Part shown: piece after piece, positions 26,328 through 35,581 of the stretch | Layout: each line of letters starts with the position of its first letter | Position numbering within the stretch: the stretch's first letter is position 1 | Source of the DNA: VAZQ01 sp963721005 | GTDB lineage: Bacteria; Pseudomonadota; Alphaproteobacteria; Rhizobiales; Xanthobacteraceae | Direction of reading: 5' to 3' | Assembly: GCA_963721005.1 (NCBI GenBank) | Contig: CAVRHR010000005.1 | Coordinates: forward strand, 124,001-188,000 | Length of the DNA stretch: 64,000 nt | The notes under the pieces: generated by a model | Told to the model about the DNA's origin: nothing | Databases searched by the model: none | The model's input: only the letters and a program-made list of their open reading frames with translations | Translations under genes and position numbers: made by a program

Positions 26328-27079
26328 CGCACGATCGTCAGCAGCCGCCCCCAGCGCACGCTCCACGGCCAAGTCCATACTTCCCATGCGTGCTCGCCTC
26401 CCCGAATCGAGAAGAAGATGACCTGCGCGCGGCCGATGATGTTCTCGAGCGGCACGTATCCGACCTGGCTCAGGACACGACTGTCGGTGGAATTGTCGCG
26501 GTTGTCGCCCATCATGAAGAAATGGCCGGGCGGAACTTCATAGACCGGGGTATTGTCGTAGAAGCCGTTCTCGATCAGCTCCAGGGTGGTGTAGCTCACG
26601 CCGTTCGGCAGGGTCTCGCGCCAGCGCTTGACCCGCACGGTGCGGCCGTTGTCGTCGGTGTCGACGAAATCGTCGATGCGCTCGCGCTTCACCGGCTCGC
26701 CGTTGATGTGCAGCACGCCGTTGATCATCTGGATATGATCGCCCGGCAGCCCGATCACGCGCTTGATGTAGTCGATCGAATTGTCCTTGGGCAGGCGAAA
26801 CACCACGACATCGCCGCGCTGCGGGCTCGCCGACCAGATCCGGCCCGAGAACAGCGGCGGCGAGAACGGCAACGAGAAGTGGCTGTAGCCGTAGCTATAT
26901 TTCGAGACGAACAGATAATCGCCGACCAGCAAGGTCTCTTCCATCGAGCCCGACGGAATATTGAACGGCTGGAACAGGAAGGTGCGAATGACCAGCGCGA
27001 TGATGAGCGCGTGCACGATCACGCGCGCCGTCTCCGCGATGCCACCTTCCTGGCGCTTGGTACCGAGGGTCACGCTCAT
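26324..27079 (-). CDS. lepB: Signal peptidase I, copy 1
   Basis: 251 residues. Cleaves signal peptides of exported proteins at the periplasmic face. One N-terminal membrane anchor (about 19-37), catalytic Ser45 in PSGSM, general-base Lys106 in YIKRVIGLPGD and box E GDNRDNSTDSR are all present. It is followed with a 4-bp overlap by rnc. A second, very similar gene lies 203 bp upstream. This copy is the one in the usual lepB-rnc-era arrangement. Confidence 0.95.
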   Translation of the reverse strand: MSVTLGTKRQEGGIAETARVIVHALIIALVIRTFLFQPFNIPSGSMEETLLVGDYLFVSKYSYGYSHFSLPFSPPLFSGRIWSASPQRGDVVVFRLPKDNSIDYIKRVIGLPGDHIQMINGVLHINGEPVKRERIDDFVDTDDNGRTVRVKRWRETLPNGVSYTTLELIENGFYDNTPVYEVPPGHFFMMGDNRDNSTDSRVLSQVGYVPLENIIGRAQVIFFSIRGGEHAWEVWTWPWSVRWGRLLTIVR

Positions 27080-27281
27080 CTGCCTCTCGTCATGTTTCTT
27101 TTGCCCGCCCCGCGCGCTCTTCTAACTGCTGGGCGGTCAGCACGCAATCAAAGCCGAGCCACCTCATGCAAAAGTGTCCGTGAATGAACTTGTCTGGACT
27201 TTCAATGGGTTGCCGTATATTTCGCCCTGTTTGCACGCACCGGCGCCGGCCCCTGGGGCGCGTCCGTGCTGGGTCGCCGGC

Positions 27282-28034
27282 TCAGCGCACGAACGTGAAT
27301 AAACGCTCCCAACGCACGTCCAATGACCAGTCCTTCACCTGCGATGGACGCATGCCTCCCCGAATTGAGAAAAAGATGAGTTGGGCACGGCCGATGAGAT
27401 TCTCCAGCGGCACGTACCCGACCTGGCCGAGGACGCGACTGTCGGCGGAGTTGTCCCGGTTGTCGCCCATGGTGAAGAAATGACCGGCCGGCACTTCGTA
27501 GACCGGGGTATCGGCGTAGAAGCCGTTCTCGAGCATCTCGAGGGTGGTGTAGCTCACGCCGTTCGGCAGCGTCTCGCGCCAGCGTTTGACCGGCCTCGCC
27601 TTGCCGCTTTCATCGGTGTCGATGAAGTCCTCGATGCGTTCCCGCTTCACCGGCGCGCCGTTGATGTGCAGCAGCCCGTTGATCATCTGGATGCGGTCGC
27701 CGGGCAGCCCCACCACCCGCTTGATGTAGTCGACCGTATCGTCCTTGGGCAAACGAAACACGACGACATCGCCGCGCTGAGGATCGACCGACCAGATGCG
27801 GCCGGAAAACAGCGGCGGCGAAAATGGCAGCGAATAATGGCTGAAGCCGTAGGAATACTTGGAAACAAAGAAATAATCGCCAACCAGCAGCGTATCCGCC
27901 ATCGAGCTCGACGGAATGCTGAACTGCTGAAACAGGAAGATGCGCGCGGCAAAAATCATGAAGCCCAGCGCCACGACGACCAGCATCTCCGGGCGGCCGG
28001 TTGCCCTGCGTCTGGTACCGAGTGTGGCGCTCAT
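27282..28034 (-). CDS. lepB: Signal peptidase I, copy 2 (tandem paralogue)
   Basis: 250 residues, obviously homologous to copy 1 along its whole length. Catalytic Ser44 (IPSSSM), Lys105 (YIKRVVGLPGD) and GDNRDNSADSR are kept, so it should be active. The anchor helix and the C-terminal tail differ most, and the residue before the serine is Ser instead of Gly. The ATG at 28034 matches the start of copy 1 (MSATLGTRRR against MSVTLGTKRQ). The two were probably formed by tandem duplication and may differ in substrate preference or be a dosage pair. Confidence 0.93.
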   Translation of the reverse strand: MSATLGTRRRATGRPEMLVVVALGFMIFAARIFLFQQFSIPSSSMADTLLVGDYFFVSKYSYGFSHYSLPFSPPLFSGRIWSVDPQRGDVVVFRLPKDDTVDYIKRVVGLPGDRIQMINGLLHINGAPVKRERIEDFIDTDESGKARPVKRWRETLPNGVSYTTLEMLENGFYADTPVYEVPAGHFFTMGDNRDNSADSRVLGQVGYVPLENLIGRAQLIFFSIRGGMRPSQVKDWSLDVRWERLFTFVR

Positions 28035-28283
28035 CGGTGTCTCGTCCCGTGCATGCCGGCGCGCTCTTCTAGCGGGTGGACCGTCGGCGCACAACATCAG
28101 CCGCAGCGCTTCGCGCGACGGAGTCGCTACCAATTCAAGCATGGATTCAATGACTTGGCCCGCCGGGCGATTCGCCCCACGGGCCTCGACGGCAAGCTCA
28201 GGCGGGCAATTCGGAGCGCGGTTGAAACGGCTACCGCCCTCCCGCCACCACGGCGCGTCGCGCCAGCTCCGAGCCTGCTCGTG

Positions 28284-28691
28284 TCAGCTCGCCGGGCGCG
28301 GCTCGGCGCTGATGATGACGAACGCCTGAGCCATCGGCCCCTCATCCGTGATGGTGACGTCGATCCGGGCCTCGTGCCCCGGGGGCGTGATGGCGGCGAG
28401 CCGCGCCTGCGCGCCGCCGGTGAGCGCCATGGTGGGCCGTCCCGAGCGAAGATTGACCACGCCCATGTCGCGGAAGAACACGCCGGCCCGAAACCCTGTG
28501 CCCAAGGCTTTGGCGCAAGCCTCCTTGGCGGCGAAACGCTTGGCATAGGTCTCGGCCCGCCTGGCCCGTCGCTCGGCAGTGGCACGCTCGATGTCGGTGA
28601 AGATGCGCGCGAGGAAGCGCTCGCCATGGCGTGCAATGGTGAGCTCGATGCGCCGGACGTCCACGAGGTCGGAGCCGATGCCCAATATCAT
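28284..28691 (-). CDS. acpS: Holo-[acyl-carrier-protein] synthase
   Basis: 135 residues. Transfers 4'-phosphopantetheine from CoA to acyl carrier protein. Metal-binding Asp8 (GIGSDLVD) and Glu57 (RFAAKEACAKAL) are in place, and the C-terminal strands (RIDVTITDEGPMAQAFVI) are normal. It overlaps pdxJ by 4 bp (ATGA). The region after it up to lepB copy 2 (28035-28283) shows no gene. Confidence 0.95.
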   Translation of the reverse strand: MILGIGSDLVDVRRIELTIARHGERFLARIFTDIERATAERRARRAETYAKRFAAKEACAKALGTGFRAGVFFRDMGVVNLRSGRPTMALTGGAQARLAAITPPGHEARIDVTITDEGPMAQAFVIISAEPRPAS

Positions 28692-29455
28692 GACGCGCTC
28701 CGGGCCCGGCCGCGGTCCATGACGGCGCGCATGCGGGCCACCGCGGCCCCCAGACCCGCGTCCAACGCCTCGCCCACCAGGAAATGGCCGATGTTGAGCT
28801 CGACGATCTCAGGAATGGCCGCAATCGTCTCAGCGGTCGCATAGTCGAGCCCATGGCCGGCATGGACCTCGAGACCAAGACCGCGGGCGAGCCGCGCCCC
28901 CTCCCCGATGCGGGCCCACTCGGCGTCCGCATCGGCGCGTCGGCCATCGGCGACCGCCTCGCACCAGGCGCCGGTGTGGATCTCGATGGCGGGCGCGCGG
29001 ATGCGGGCCGCCAGCTCGATCTGGCGGGGATCGGCGGCGATGAACAGGGAGACCCGGATGCCGGCTTCGACCAGCCTGGCCACGACCGGGGCCAGCACAT
29101 TGTGCTGGGCGAGCACATCGAGCCCGCCTTCGGTGGTGATCTCCTGGCGCCGCTCGGGCACCAGGCATGCCGCGTGGGGTTTGGTGCGCAACGCTATCGC
29201 GGTCATCTCCTCCGTCGCCGCCATCTCGAAATTGAGCGGCGAGGCGATCTCGGCCTTGAGGCGGACGATATCGTCGTCGCGAATATGCCGGCGATCCTCG
29301 CGCAAATGCGCGGTGATGCCGCAGGCCCCGGCCGCGATCGCGATCTTGGCGGCGTGGACCGGATCCGGATGGACGCCGCCGCGCGCATTGCGCAGCGTGG
29401 CGACGTGATCGACATTGACGCCCAGTCTGAGATGATGGTTCGACTGCAAGTTCAT
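28688..29455 (-). CDS. pdxJ: Pyridoxine 5'-phosphate synthase
   Basis: 255 residues. Final ring-closing step of the DXP-dependent vitamin B6 pathway, joining 3-amino-2-oxopropyl phosphate and DXP. Family motifs: LGVNVDHVATLRNARGG at the N-terminus, AHLREDRRHI, the phosphate-site FIAADPRQIELA and HAGHGLDY. It lies 35 bp after rsh and overlaps acpS by 4 bp, the usual pdxJ-acpS-lepB order of proteobacteria. Confidence 0.96.
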   Translation of the reverse strand: MNLQSNHHLRLGVNVDHVATLRNARGGVHPDPVHAAKIAIAAGACGITAHLREDRRHIRDDDIVRLKAEIASPLNFEMAATEEMTAIALRTKPHAACLVPERRQEITTEGGLDVLAQHNVLAPVVARLVEAGIRVSLFIAADPRQIELAARIRAPAIEIHTGAWCEAVADGRRADADAEWARIGEGARLARGLGLEVHAGHGLDYATAETIAAIPEIVELNIGHFLVGEALDAGLGAAVARMRAVMDRGRARSAS

Positions 29456-29490
29456 TGACCCGTGTGGAGATGCGGCCCGCCGCGACGGCT

Positions 29491-31695
29491 TCAGGCGTCG
29501 ACCCGCTCGGCCTTCGCGACCACGTGCTTGGCGCGCAACTGCGCGATGATCGAGGTGAGGTGCTTGAGGTCATAGACCTCGAGGTCGATGGTGACCGAGG
29601 TGAAGTCGGGCGACTGGCGCTCCATGCGGATGTTGTCGATGTTGCCGTCGTGCTCGGCGATCACCTGCGCGACTTGCGCGAGCGAGCCCGGCTCGTTGAC
29701 GGTCTGCAGCGCGATGCGGGCGGGAAACCGCTGCGGCGTGAGCTCGTCCACATCCCAGCGCAAATCGAGCCAGCGCTCGGGCGTGTCCTCGAAGTCCTTC
29801 AGCGCCGGCGACTGGATCGGGTAGATGGTGATGCCCTCGCCCGGATTGAGGATGCCGACGATGCGGTCGCCCGGCACGGCGCCGCCGATCGGCGCGAAGC
29901 GTACCGGCAGATCGGTGTTGATGCCGCGGATCGGTATGGCGCTGCCGGCCTCGGCGGGCAACTTGAATTTCACCGCCTTGGAGCGCTTCAAGCCGAACCA
30001 GCCGCTGCTCTCCGGTTTCGGCTGCTGGGCGAGCGCCGCCGCCCGCTCCTCCTTGTAGTCGGGATACATGGCACGCGCGACGTCGGCGGCGCGCATCTCG
30101 CCGCGCCCGACCGCCGACATCACGTCTTCGACCGAGGCGCGCGCCAGCCGCGGCAGGGCGCCCTGCAATTTCTCGTCGGAAAACGCGATCTTGGCGCGTT
30201 GGCAGAGGCGCTCCACGATACGCCGGCCGAGGCCGGCATATTGATTGCGCACGGCGGCCCGGGTGGCACGCCGGATGGCGGCGCGCGACTTGCCGGTGCG
30301 CACCAGCGATTCCCAAGCCGGCGGCGGCGCCGCCTGGGCGGGCGAGGTGATGATCTCGACCTCGTCGCCGTTGGTGAGCTCGGAGACGAGCGGCGCGATC
30401 TTGCCGTTGATCTTGCAGCCGACCGCGCCGTTGCCGACATCGGTGTGCACCGCATAGGCGAAATCGATCGCGTTGGCGTGCCGCGGCAAGGCGATCAGCT
30501 TGCCCTTCGGGGTGAAGCAGAACACCTGGTCGTGGAACAATTCGAGCTTGGTATGCTCGAGGAACTCCTCCGGGTTGGAGCCCTCGGCCAGGAGCTCGAT
30601 GGTGCGGCGCAGCCACGCATAGGCGTTCGACTCGCGCGACAGCATCTCGGTCGGCGAGCCGGCGCCGTCCTTGTAGAGCGAGTGCGCGGCGATGCCGTAC
30701 TCGGCGATCTCGTGCATCTCCCGGGTGCGGATCTGCAGCTCGACGCGCTGCTTGCCGGGACCGATCAGCGTGGTGTGGATCGAGCGGTAATCGTTCTGCT
30801 TGGGGGTCGAGACGTAATCCTTGAAGCGGCCCGGCACCATCGGCCAGGTCGTATGCACGATCCCGAGCGCCTGATAGCACTCCGCCAAGCTGCCAACGAC
30901 GACGCGAAAGCCGACGATATCCGACAGCTGCTCGAAGCCGACCGACTTGCGCTCCATCTTGCGCCAGATCGAGTAGGCCCGCTTGTTGCGGCCCGACACC
31001 GTCGCCGTCAGCCCGCGGTCGGCGAGCTTCTTGGTGAGCTGCTGCTCGATCTCGGCGACCAGCCCCACATTGCGGGCTTCCAACGCCTCCAGTCGCTCGT
31101 TGACCACGCCGTAGGCGTCCGGATTGAGCTCGCGGAATGCCAGGTCCTCGAGCTCCTCGCGCATCTCGTGCATGCCCATGCGGCCGGCGAGCGGCGCGTA
31201 GATGTCGAGCGTCTCCTCGGCGATTCGGCGGCGCGCCTCGCTCGGCATATGGTCGAGGGTGCGCATGTTGTGCAGACGGTCGGCCAGCTTGATCAGCAGC
31301 ACCCGCACGTCGTCGGCGATCGCCAGCAACAGCTTGCGCAGGTTCTCGGCCTGCTTGGCCTCCTTGGTGACGAGGTCGAGGCGCTTGAGCTTGGTCAGTC
31401 CCTCGACCAGCGCGCCGATGTCCCTGCCGAACATCTGGTCGATCTCGTCGCGCGTCGCCGCCGTGTCCTCGATGGTGTCGTGCAGGAGCGCAGCCGCGAT
31501 GGTCGAATCATCGAGCTTGAGATCGGTCAGGATCGCGGCAACCTCGAGCGGGTGGGAAAAGTACGGATCGCCCGATGCGCGCTTCTGCTCGCCATGGGCC
31601 TTCATGGCATACACATAAGCGCGGTTGAGCAGCGCCTCGCTCGTGTTGGGGTTGTATCGTCGAACGCGCTCAATCAAGTCGTATTGCCGCATCAT
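29491..31695 (-). CDS. rsh: Bifunctional (p)ppGpp synthetase/hydrolase Rsh
   Basis: 734 residues. Makes and degrades (p)ppGpp, the stringent-response alarmone. The HD hydrolase domain has His72-Asp73 in LLHDTIEDT. The synthetase domain carries RFKD (290-293), the RxKD form found in bifunctional enzymes rather than RelA's ExDD. TGS (around 380-440) and a C-terminal ACT domain follow. I chose the ATG at 31695 (a second ATG follows at once) since MMRQYDLIERVRRYNP is the usual alphaproteobacterial start; an upstream ATG at 31830 would add a basic 45-residue extension. It lies downstream of rpoZ, as usual. Confidence 0.95.
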   Translation of the reverse strand: MMRQYDLIERVRRYNPNTSEALLNRAYVYAMKAHGEQKRASGDPYFSHPLEVAAILTDLKLDDSTIAAALLHDTIEDTAATRDEIDQMFGRDIGALVEGLTKLKRLDLVTKEAKQAENLRKLLLAIADDVRVLLIKLADRLHNMRTLDHMPSEARRRIAEETLDIYAPLAGRMGMHEMREELEDLAFRELNPDAYGVVNERLEALEARNVGLVAEIEQQLTKKLADRGLTATVSGRNKRAYSIWRKMERKSVGFEQLSDIVGFRVVVGSLAECYQALGIVHTTWPMVPGRFKDYVSTPKQNDYRSIHTTLIGPGKQRVELQIRTREMHEIAEYGIAAHSLYKDGAGSPTEMLSRESNAYAWLRRTIELLAEGSNPEEFLEHTKLELFHDQVFCFTPKGKLIALPRHANAIDFAYAVHTDVGNGAVGCKINGKIAPLVSELTNGDEVEIITSPAQAAPPPAWESLVRTGKSRAAIRRATRAAVRNQYAGLGRRIVERLCQRAKIAFSDEKLQGALPRLARASVEDVMSAVGRGEMRAADVARAMYPDYKEERAAALAQQPKPESSGWFGLKRSKAVKFKLPAEAGSAIPIRGINTDLPVRFAPIGGAVPGDRIVGILNPGEGITIYPIQSPALKDFEDTPERWLDLRWDVDELTPQRFPARIALQTVNEPGSLAQVAQVIAEHDGNIDNIRMERQSPDFTSVTIDLEVYDLKHLTSIIAQLRAKHVVAKAERVDA

Positions 31696-32011
31696 TTGCG
31701 GCTTCGATCGTCTCTTGGATTTTATCTGTTTTTCAATGACTTGACCCGCAATGCTCACGCCACGGTCGAGCGTGACGCGCGCGCGCGCCTGATTCTGCAT
31801 GCGGGGCAAGTCGGTCGAGGGGCGCGCCATGGCGATCCTTGCGCCGGGGTTGCGGTCACCGGCGTTGCGATCACGATATCACGGCGACTGCTGCTCGCTA
31901 ACGCGATTGCGCGACGTGGTGTTCAATTCGCGCCGATGCGCGCACGCTCGGCTGCCGGCGGCACCTGGTGCGGCCCGATGCGATTGCGGGCGTCGGGACC
32001 GGTGCGCGGCC
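31696..32011. other. Gene-free stretch between rpoZ and rsh
   Basis: 316 bp. The half next to rsh is A+T-richer and could hold an rsh promoter or leader on the minus strand. In the same frame as rsh an open stretch continues to 31830, but its residues are basic and unlike Rsh proteins. No RNA gene or clear terminator was recognised. Confidence 0.4.
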
Positions 32012-32404
32012 CTATTCCTCTTCTTCCGGCTGCTCTTCCGGCGGGGTCAGCCCTTCCAGCCCCTTGAGCAGCTCCTCCTCGGTCATGCGCTCGACCGTCA
32101 CCTCGGTATCGTCGGCATCGACGGTGGCGCCGGGAGCCCCGATCAAGGGCACGGCCGCCGGCTCCGGCTCGTCGACCTCGACATATTTCTGCAGGGAATG
32201 CACCAATTCCTCCTTGAGGTCGTCGGTCGAGACCGTGGTGTCGGCGATCTCGCGCAGCGCCACCACCGGGTTTTTGTCGTTGTCGCGCTCGACCGTGATC
32301 GGGGTGCCGGACGAGATCATCCTGGCCCGATGGCTGGCCAGCAGGACGAGATCGAAGCGGTTGGGGACCTTGTCGATGCAATCTTCGACGGTGACACGGG
32401 CCAT
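32012..32404 (-). CDS. rpoZ: RNA polymerase omega subunit
   Basis: 130 residues. The first 60 residues are the conserved omega fold: ARVTVEDCIDKVPNRFDLVLLASHRARMI, then NPVVALREIAD. The tail is long, acidic and ends EEQPEEEE, as in many Hyphomicrobiales. Omega aids RNA polymerase assembly and forms part of a ppGpp site, so its place next to rsh makes functional sense. Divergent from the NYN gene. Confidence 0.95.
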   Translation of the reverse strand: MARVTVEDCIDKVPNRFDLVLLASHRARMISSGTPITVERDNDKNPVVALREIADTTVSTDDLKEELVHSLQKYVEVDEPEPAAVPLIGAPGATVDADDTEVTVERMTEEELLKGLEGLTPPEEQPEEEE

Positions 32405-32724
32405 GGCTGGGTCGCTCCTGAAAACCGAACTATATCCGGGATTTGGGGACTAAGTATCCGCGTTGCAACCCGCGTGCAAGCGCGAAATTCCACACCCGAA
32501 GTTTTATCTTGGCGGGGCCGTGAACCTCTGTTACCCAAGGCGCGGGAACGCGTTGCGACTTGGATACTATCATACTTATGGATTGGTTGTGACGGCGCGC
32601 GGCTACCCATTTTAGGACGCGTAGGCGTTCCCGTTAACGACGATCGACCCGATTGCTCCCGCGCCGGCTTTAGGCTGCGGACGGGTGTCGGGTTCGGGGC
32701 TGCATTGCGAGAGACGGAGAAATC
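32405..32724. other. Divergent promoter region of rpoZ and the NYN gene
   Basis: 320 bp with no gene. An A+T-rich patch lies at about 32550-32590 (GATACTATCATACTTATGG), flanked by TTGCGA at 32552-32557 and TTATGG 17 bp later on the plus strand, a possible sigma-70 promoter. Another A+T-rich patch near 32440-32500 may serve rpoZ. These are guesses by eye. Confidence 0.35.
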
Positions 32725-33375
32725 ATGGGACCGCAAACCGACAAGATCGCTCTATTTATTGACGGCGCCAACCTCTACGCCACCGCCAAGGCCCTAGGCT
32801 TCGACATCGACTACAAGCGGCTGCTGCGCGAGTTCCAGTCGCGCGGCTATCTTTTACGCGCGTTTTATTACACCGCCGTGATCGAGGATCAGGAATATTC
32901 CTCGATCCGCCCGCTGATCGATTGGCTGGACTACAACGGCTACAGCGTGGTCACCAAGGCGACCAAGGAATTCGTCGACCAGACCGGCCGCCGCAAGGTC
33001 AAGGGCAACATGGATATCGAGCTCGCGGTCGATGCGATGGAGATCGCCGGGCACATCGATCAGATGGTGCTGTTCTCGGGCGATGGCGACTTTCGGTCGC
33101 TGGTCGAGGCCATGCAGCGCCGGGGCGTACGGGTCACGGTCGTATCCACCATCTCGACACAGCCCCCGATGGTGGCCGACGAGCTGCGGCGGCAGGCCGA
33201 CGTGTTCCTCGATATCGTCGAGCTGCAGCCCAAGATCGGGCGCGACCCCTCCGAGCGGGCGCCACGGGAGCCGCGGGAACCGCGCCACACGCCGCAGTTC
33301 CTGCAGCGCAGCGCCGCCCCCCAGCGCGTGGGCGGAAGTGGCGTGGAGGAGGACGACGACGACTTCGAGGACTGA
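32725..33375 (+). CDS. NYN domain (LabA/DUF88-type) nuclease-like protein
   Basis: 216 residues. NYN domains are PIN-like metal-dependent ribonucleases. The acidic residues that would bind metal are visible: Asp13 (LFIDGANLY), Asp97 and Asp103 (NMDIELAVDAM) and the SGDGDF motif (118-123). The C-terminus from about 175 is disordered, rich in Arg/Pro/Glu and ends in a run of Asp. The gene is followed after 7 bp by a uracil-DNA glycosylase gene, probably in one operon. Its RNA target is unknown. Confidence 0.88.
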   Translation: MGPQTDKIALFIDGANLYATAKALGFDIDYKRLLREFQSRGYLLRAFYYTAVIEDQEYSSIRPLIDWLDYNGYSVVTKATKEFVDQTGRRKVKGNMDIELAVDAMEIAGHIDQMVLFSGDGDFRSLVEAMQRRGVRVTVVSTISTQPPMVADELRRQADVFLDIVELQPKIGRDPSERAPREPREPRHTPQFLQRSAAPQRVGGSGVEEDDDDFED

Positions 33376-33382
33376 AACGGGG

Positions 33383-34024
33383 ATGTCCTGCGGGGCAGCC
33401 GAGCCCGGCCGCGATTGCGCGCTCTGCCCGCGCCTCGAGGCTTTCCGCCGGGAGTGGCGGCGGCGCGAGCCGGCCTGGTTCAATGCGCCGGTGCCCAGCT
33501 TCGGCCCCGCCACGGCGCGGCTGCTCATCGTCGGCCTGGCGCCGGGACTGCAGGGCGCCAACCGCACCGGGCGTCCGTTCACCGGCGATCATGCCGGCGT
33601 GCTCCTGTACGACACGTTGAGCCGCTTCGGCTTTGCCAAGGGCACCTATGCGGCGCGGCCCGACGACGGGCTCGAGCTCGTCGATGCCCGCATCGCCAAC
33701 GCGGTGCGGTGCGTGCCGCCGGAGAACAAGCCGACCGGCGCCGAGATCGCCACCTGCCGCGGCTTCCTCGAGAGCACGATCGCGCAGATGCCGGAGCTGC
33801 GCGCCATCGTCTCGCTCGGCCGCATCGCCCACGACACCGCGGTTGCCGCATTGGGGGCGCGCCGGTCCGCGGCACCCTTCGCCCACGGCGCCTCCCATGC
33901 GGTCGGCAGGGTGCAATTGTTCGACAGCTATCATTGCTCGCGCTACAACACGAACACCGGGGTATTGACCACGGAGATGTTCCGCAGCGTGTTCGCTCAC
34001 GTGCGCGCGTTCCTCCAGGCCTAG
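33383..34024 (+). CDS. Uracil-DNA glycosylase, family 5 (4Fe-4S)
   Basis: 213 residues. Removes uracil, and probably other deaminated bases, from DNA. Four cysteines for an iron-sulfur cluster are at 12, 15, 110 and 125. Motif 1 is GLAPGLQGANRTGRPF and motif 2 HCSRYN (184-189), the pattern of family 5 (UdgB) rather than family 4. The ATG at 33383 lies 7 bp after the NYN gene and gives the conserved cysteine-containing start; the open frame runs further upstream inside the NYN gene. Confidence 0.9.
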   Translation: MSCGAAEPGRDCALCPRLEAFRREWRRREPAWFNAPVPSFGPATARLLIVGLAPGLQGANRTGRPFTGDHAGVLLYDTLSRFGFAKGTYAARPDDGLELVDARIANAVRCVPPENKPTGAEIATCRGFLESTIAQMPELRAIVSLGRIAHDTAVAALGARRSAAPFAHGASHAVGRVQLFDSYHCSRYNTNTGVLTTEMFRSVFAHVRAFLQA

Positions 34025-34112
34025 CTCTTGCCGGCCGAGTTCTTTGCAAGCTGCGTGACGACCGCCGCCAGCCCCAGGCAGGTCTCTTTGGCGGAAATTC
34101 TGGAGAGCCGAA

Positions 34113-34586
34113 ATGGCCGCGAAGCCGGATCGCAAGCTGAAGGTTGTCGCCGACAACCGCAAGGCGCGATTCAACTATGAGATTGGCGAGGCGTTCGAGG
34201 CCGGAATCGCCTTGACCGGCACCGAGGTCAAATCGCTGCGCCTGGGCAAGGCGACGATCGCGGAATCCTACGCCGATTCCCGTCGCGGGGAGATCTGGCT
34301 GGTCAACGCCAACATCCCGGAATACCTGCAGGGCGGCCGTTTCAATCACGCCCCCAAGCGCCCGCGCAAGCTGTTATTGCACCGCCGCCAGATCGACAAG
34401 CTCGCCGGCGCGGTCGAGCGCGAGGGCATGACCCTGGTGCCGCTCAAGCTCTACTTCAACGAGAAGGGCCGCGCCAAGATCGAGCTGGCGCTCGCCCGAG
34501 GCAAGAAGCTGCACGACAAGCGCGAGACCGAGAAGAAGCGGAGCTGGGAGCGCGAGCGCGGCCGGCTGATGCGGCTGAAGGGTTGA
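34113..34586 (+). CDS. smpB: SsrA-binding protein SmpB
   Basis: 157 residues. SmpB brings tmRNA to stalled ribosomes. Typical segments: NRKARFNYEIGEAFEAGIALTGTEVKSLR, then the beta-barrel with LHRRQIDKLAGAV, and the basic C-terminal tail KKLHDKRETEKKRSWERERGRLMR that inserts in the mRNA channel. No tmRNA gene was seen nearby. In relatives smpB and dapA are neighbours; here dapA converges from the other strand. Confidence 0.96.
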   Translation: MAAKPDRKLKVVADNRKARFNYEIGEAFEAGIALTGTEVKSLRLGKATIAESYADSRRGEIWLVNANIPEYLQGGRFNHAPKRPRKLLLHRRQIDKLAGAVEREGMTLVPLKLYFNEKGRAKIELALARGKKLHDKRETEKKRSWERERGRLMRLKG

Positions 34587-34690
34587 CCGGAGGCTATTTG
34601 GCCGACAAACTCGAGGAGATCGCGGCTCTCGGGCGGCGGAGATCGACGAAGTTTCCGCGCAACGCGAATTTCGAGCATTGGGCTGCTGCC

Positions 34691-35581
34691 CTAATTGATC
34701 AGGCCGGCGTGAACCATCGCGGCGCGCACCGCCGACTTGGTGGTCGCGGCGAGCGGCACCATGGGCAGGCGCACAGTCTCATCGCATTTGCCGAGCACCG
34801 CGAGCGCGTATTTCGCCGGCGCCGGATTGGTTTCCAGAAACAAGGCGGTGTGCAGCGGCATCAGCTTGTCCTGAAACGCCAGCGCGCCCGCATAGTCGCC
34901 CTTGAGGCAGGCGTTCTGGAACGCGGCGCACAGCCGCGGCGCCACGTTCGAGGTCACCGAGATGCAGCCATGACCGCCGTGCGCCATGAAGCCGAGCGCG
35001 CTCGCGTCCTCGCCCGAGAGTTGGTTGAGATCGGGCCCCATCGCCAGCCGCTGCTGCGAGACCCGGATCACGTTGGCGGTGGCGTCCTTCACGCCGGCGA
35101 TGTTGGGCAGCTCGAACAGCCGCTTCATGGTGTCGACCGTCATGTCGATCACCGAGCGGGCCGGGATGTTGTAGATGATGATGGGGATGCCGATGGCGTC
35201 ATTGATGGCCTTGTAGTGCTGGTAGAGCCCCTCCTGGGTCGGCTTGTTGTAATAGGGGGTCACCACCAGGACCGCGGCGGCGCCGGCCTTTTCGGCATGG
35301 CGGGAGAGCTCGATCGCTTCCCGGGTCGAGTTCGAGCCCGCCCCCGCCACCACCGGCACGCGTCCTTTGGCCACCTCCACGCACCATTCCACGACCTGCT
35401 TGTGCTCGTCGTGGCTCAAGGTCGGGCTCTCGCCGGTGGTGCCGACCGGCACCAGCCCATTGGTCCCCTCCGCGATCTGCCACTCGACCAGATCGCGAAA
35501 GGCCTGCTCATCCAGCGAGCCGTTCTTGAATGGGGTGAGAAGCGCCGTGAACGATCCCCGGAAGCTCGTCTTGGCGGTCAT
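34691..35581 (-). CDS. dapA: 4-hydroxy-tetrahydrodipicolinate synthase
   Basis: 296 residues. Condenses pyruvate and aspartate semialdehyde in lysine/diaminopimelate synthesis. The Schiff-base Lys165 (GVKDAT), Tyr137 (IIIYNIPAR) and the threonine pair in VGTTGESPTLSHDEH are present. It is a single gene, convergent to smpB and divergent from the lytic transglycosylase gene. Confidence 0.96.
   Translation of the reverse strand: MTAKTSFRGSFTALLTPFKNGSLDEQAFRDLVEWQIAEGTNGLVPVGTTGESPTLSHDEHKQVVEWCVEVAKGRVPVVAGAGSNSTREAIELSRHAEKAGAAAVLVVTPYYNKPTQEGLYQHYKAINDAIGIPIIIYNIPARSVIDMTVDTMKRLFELPNIAGVKDATANVIRVSQQRLAMGPDLNQLSGEDASALGFMAHGGHGCISVTSNVAPRLCAAFQNACLKGDYAGALAFQDKLMPLHTALFLETNPAPAKYALAVLGKCDETVRLPMVPLAATTKSAVRAAMVHAGLIN

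Noticed and set aside
27282..28034. Second lepB copy as a pseudogene
   Set aside because: All catalytic residues and full length are kept, so it is treated as a functional paralogue.
29455..32067. 870-codon open frame on the plus strand opposite rsh
   Set aside because: Antisense shadow of a fully conserved Rsh protein.
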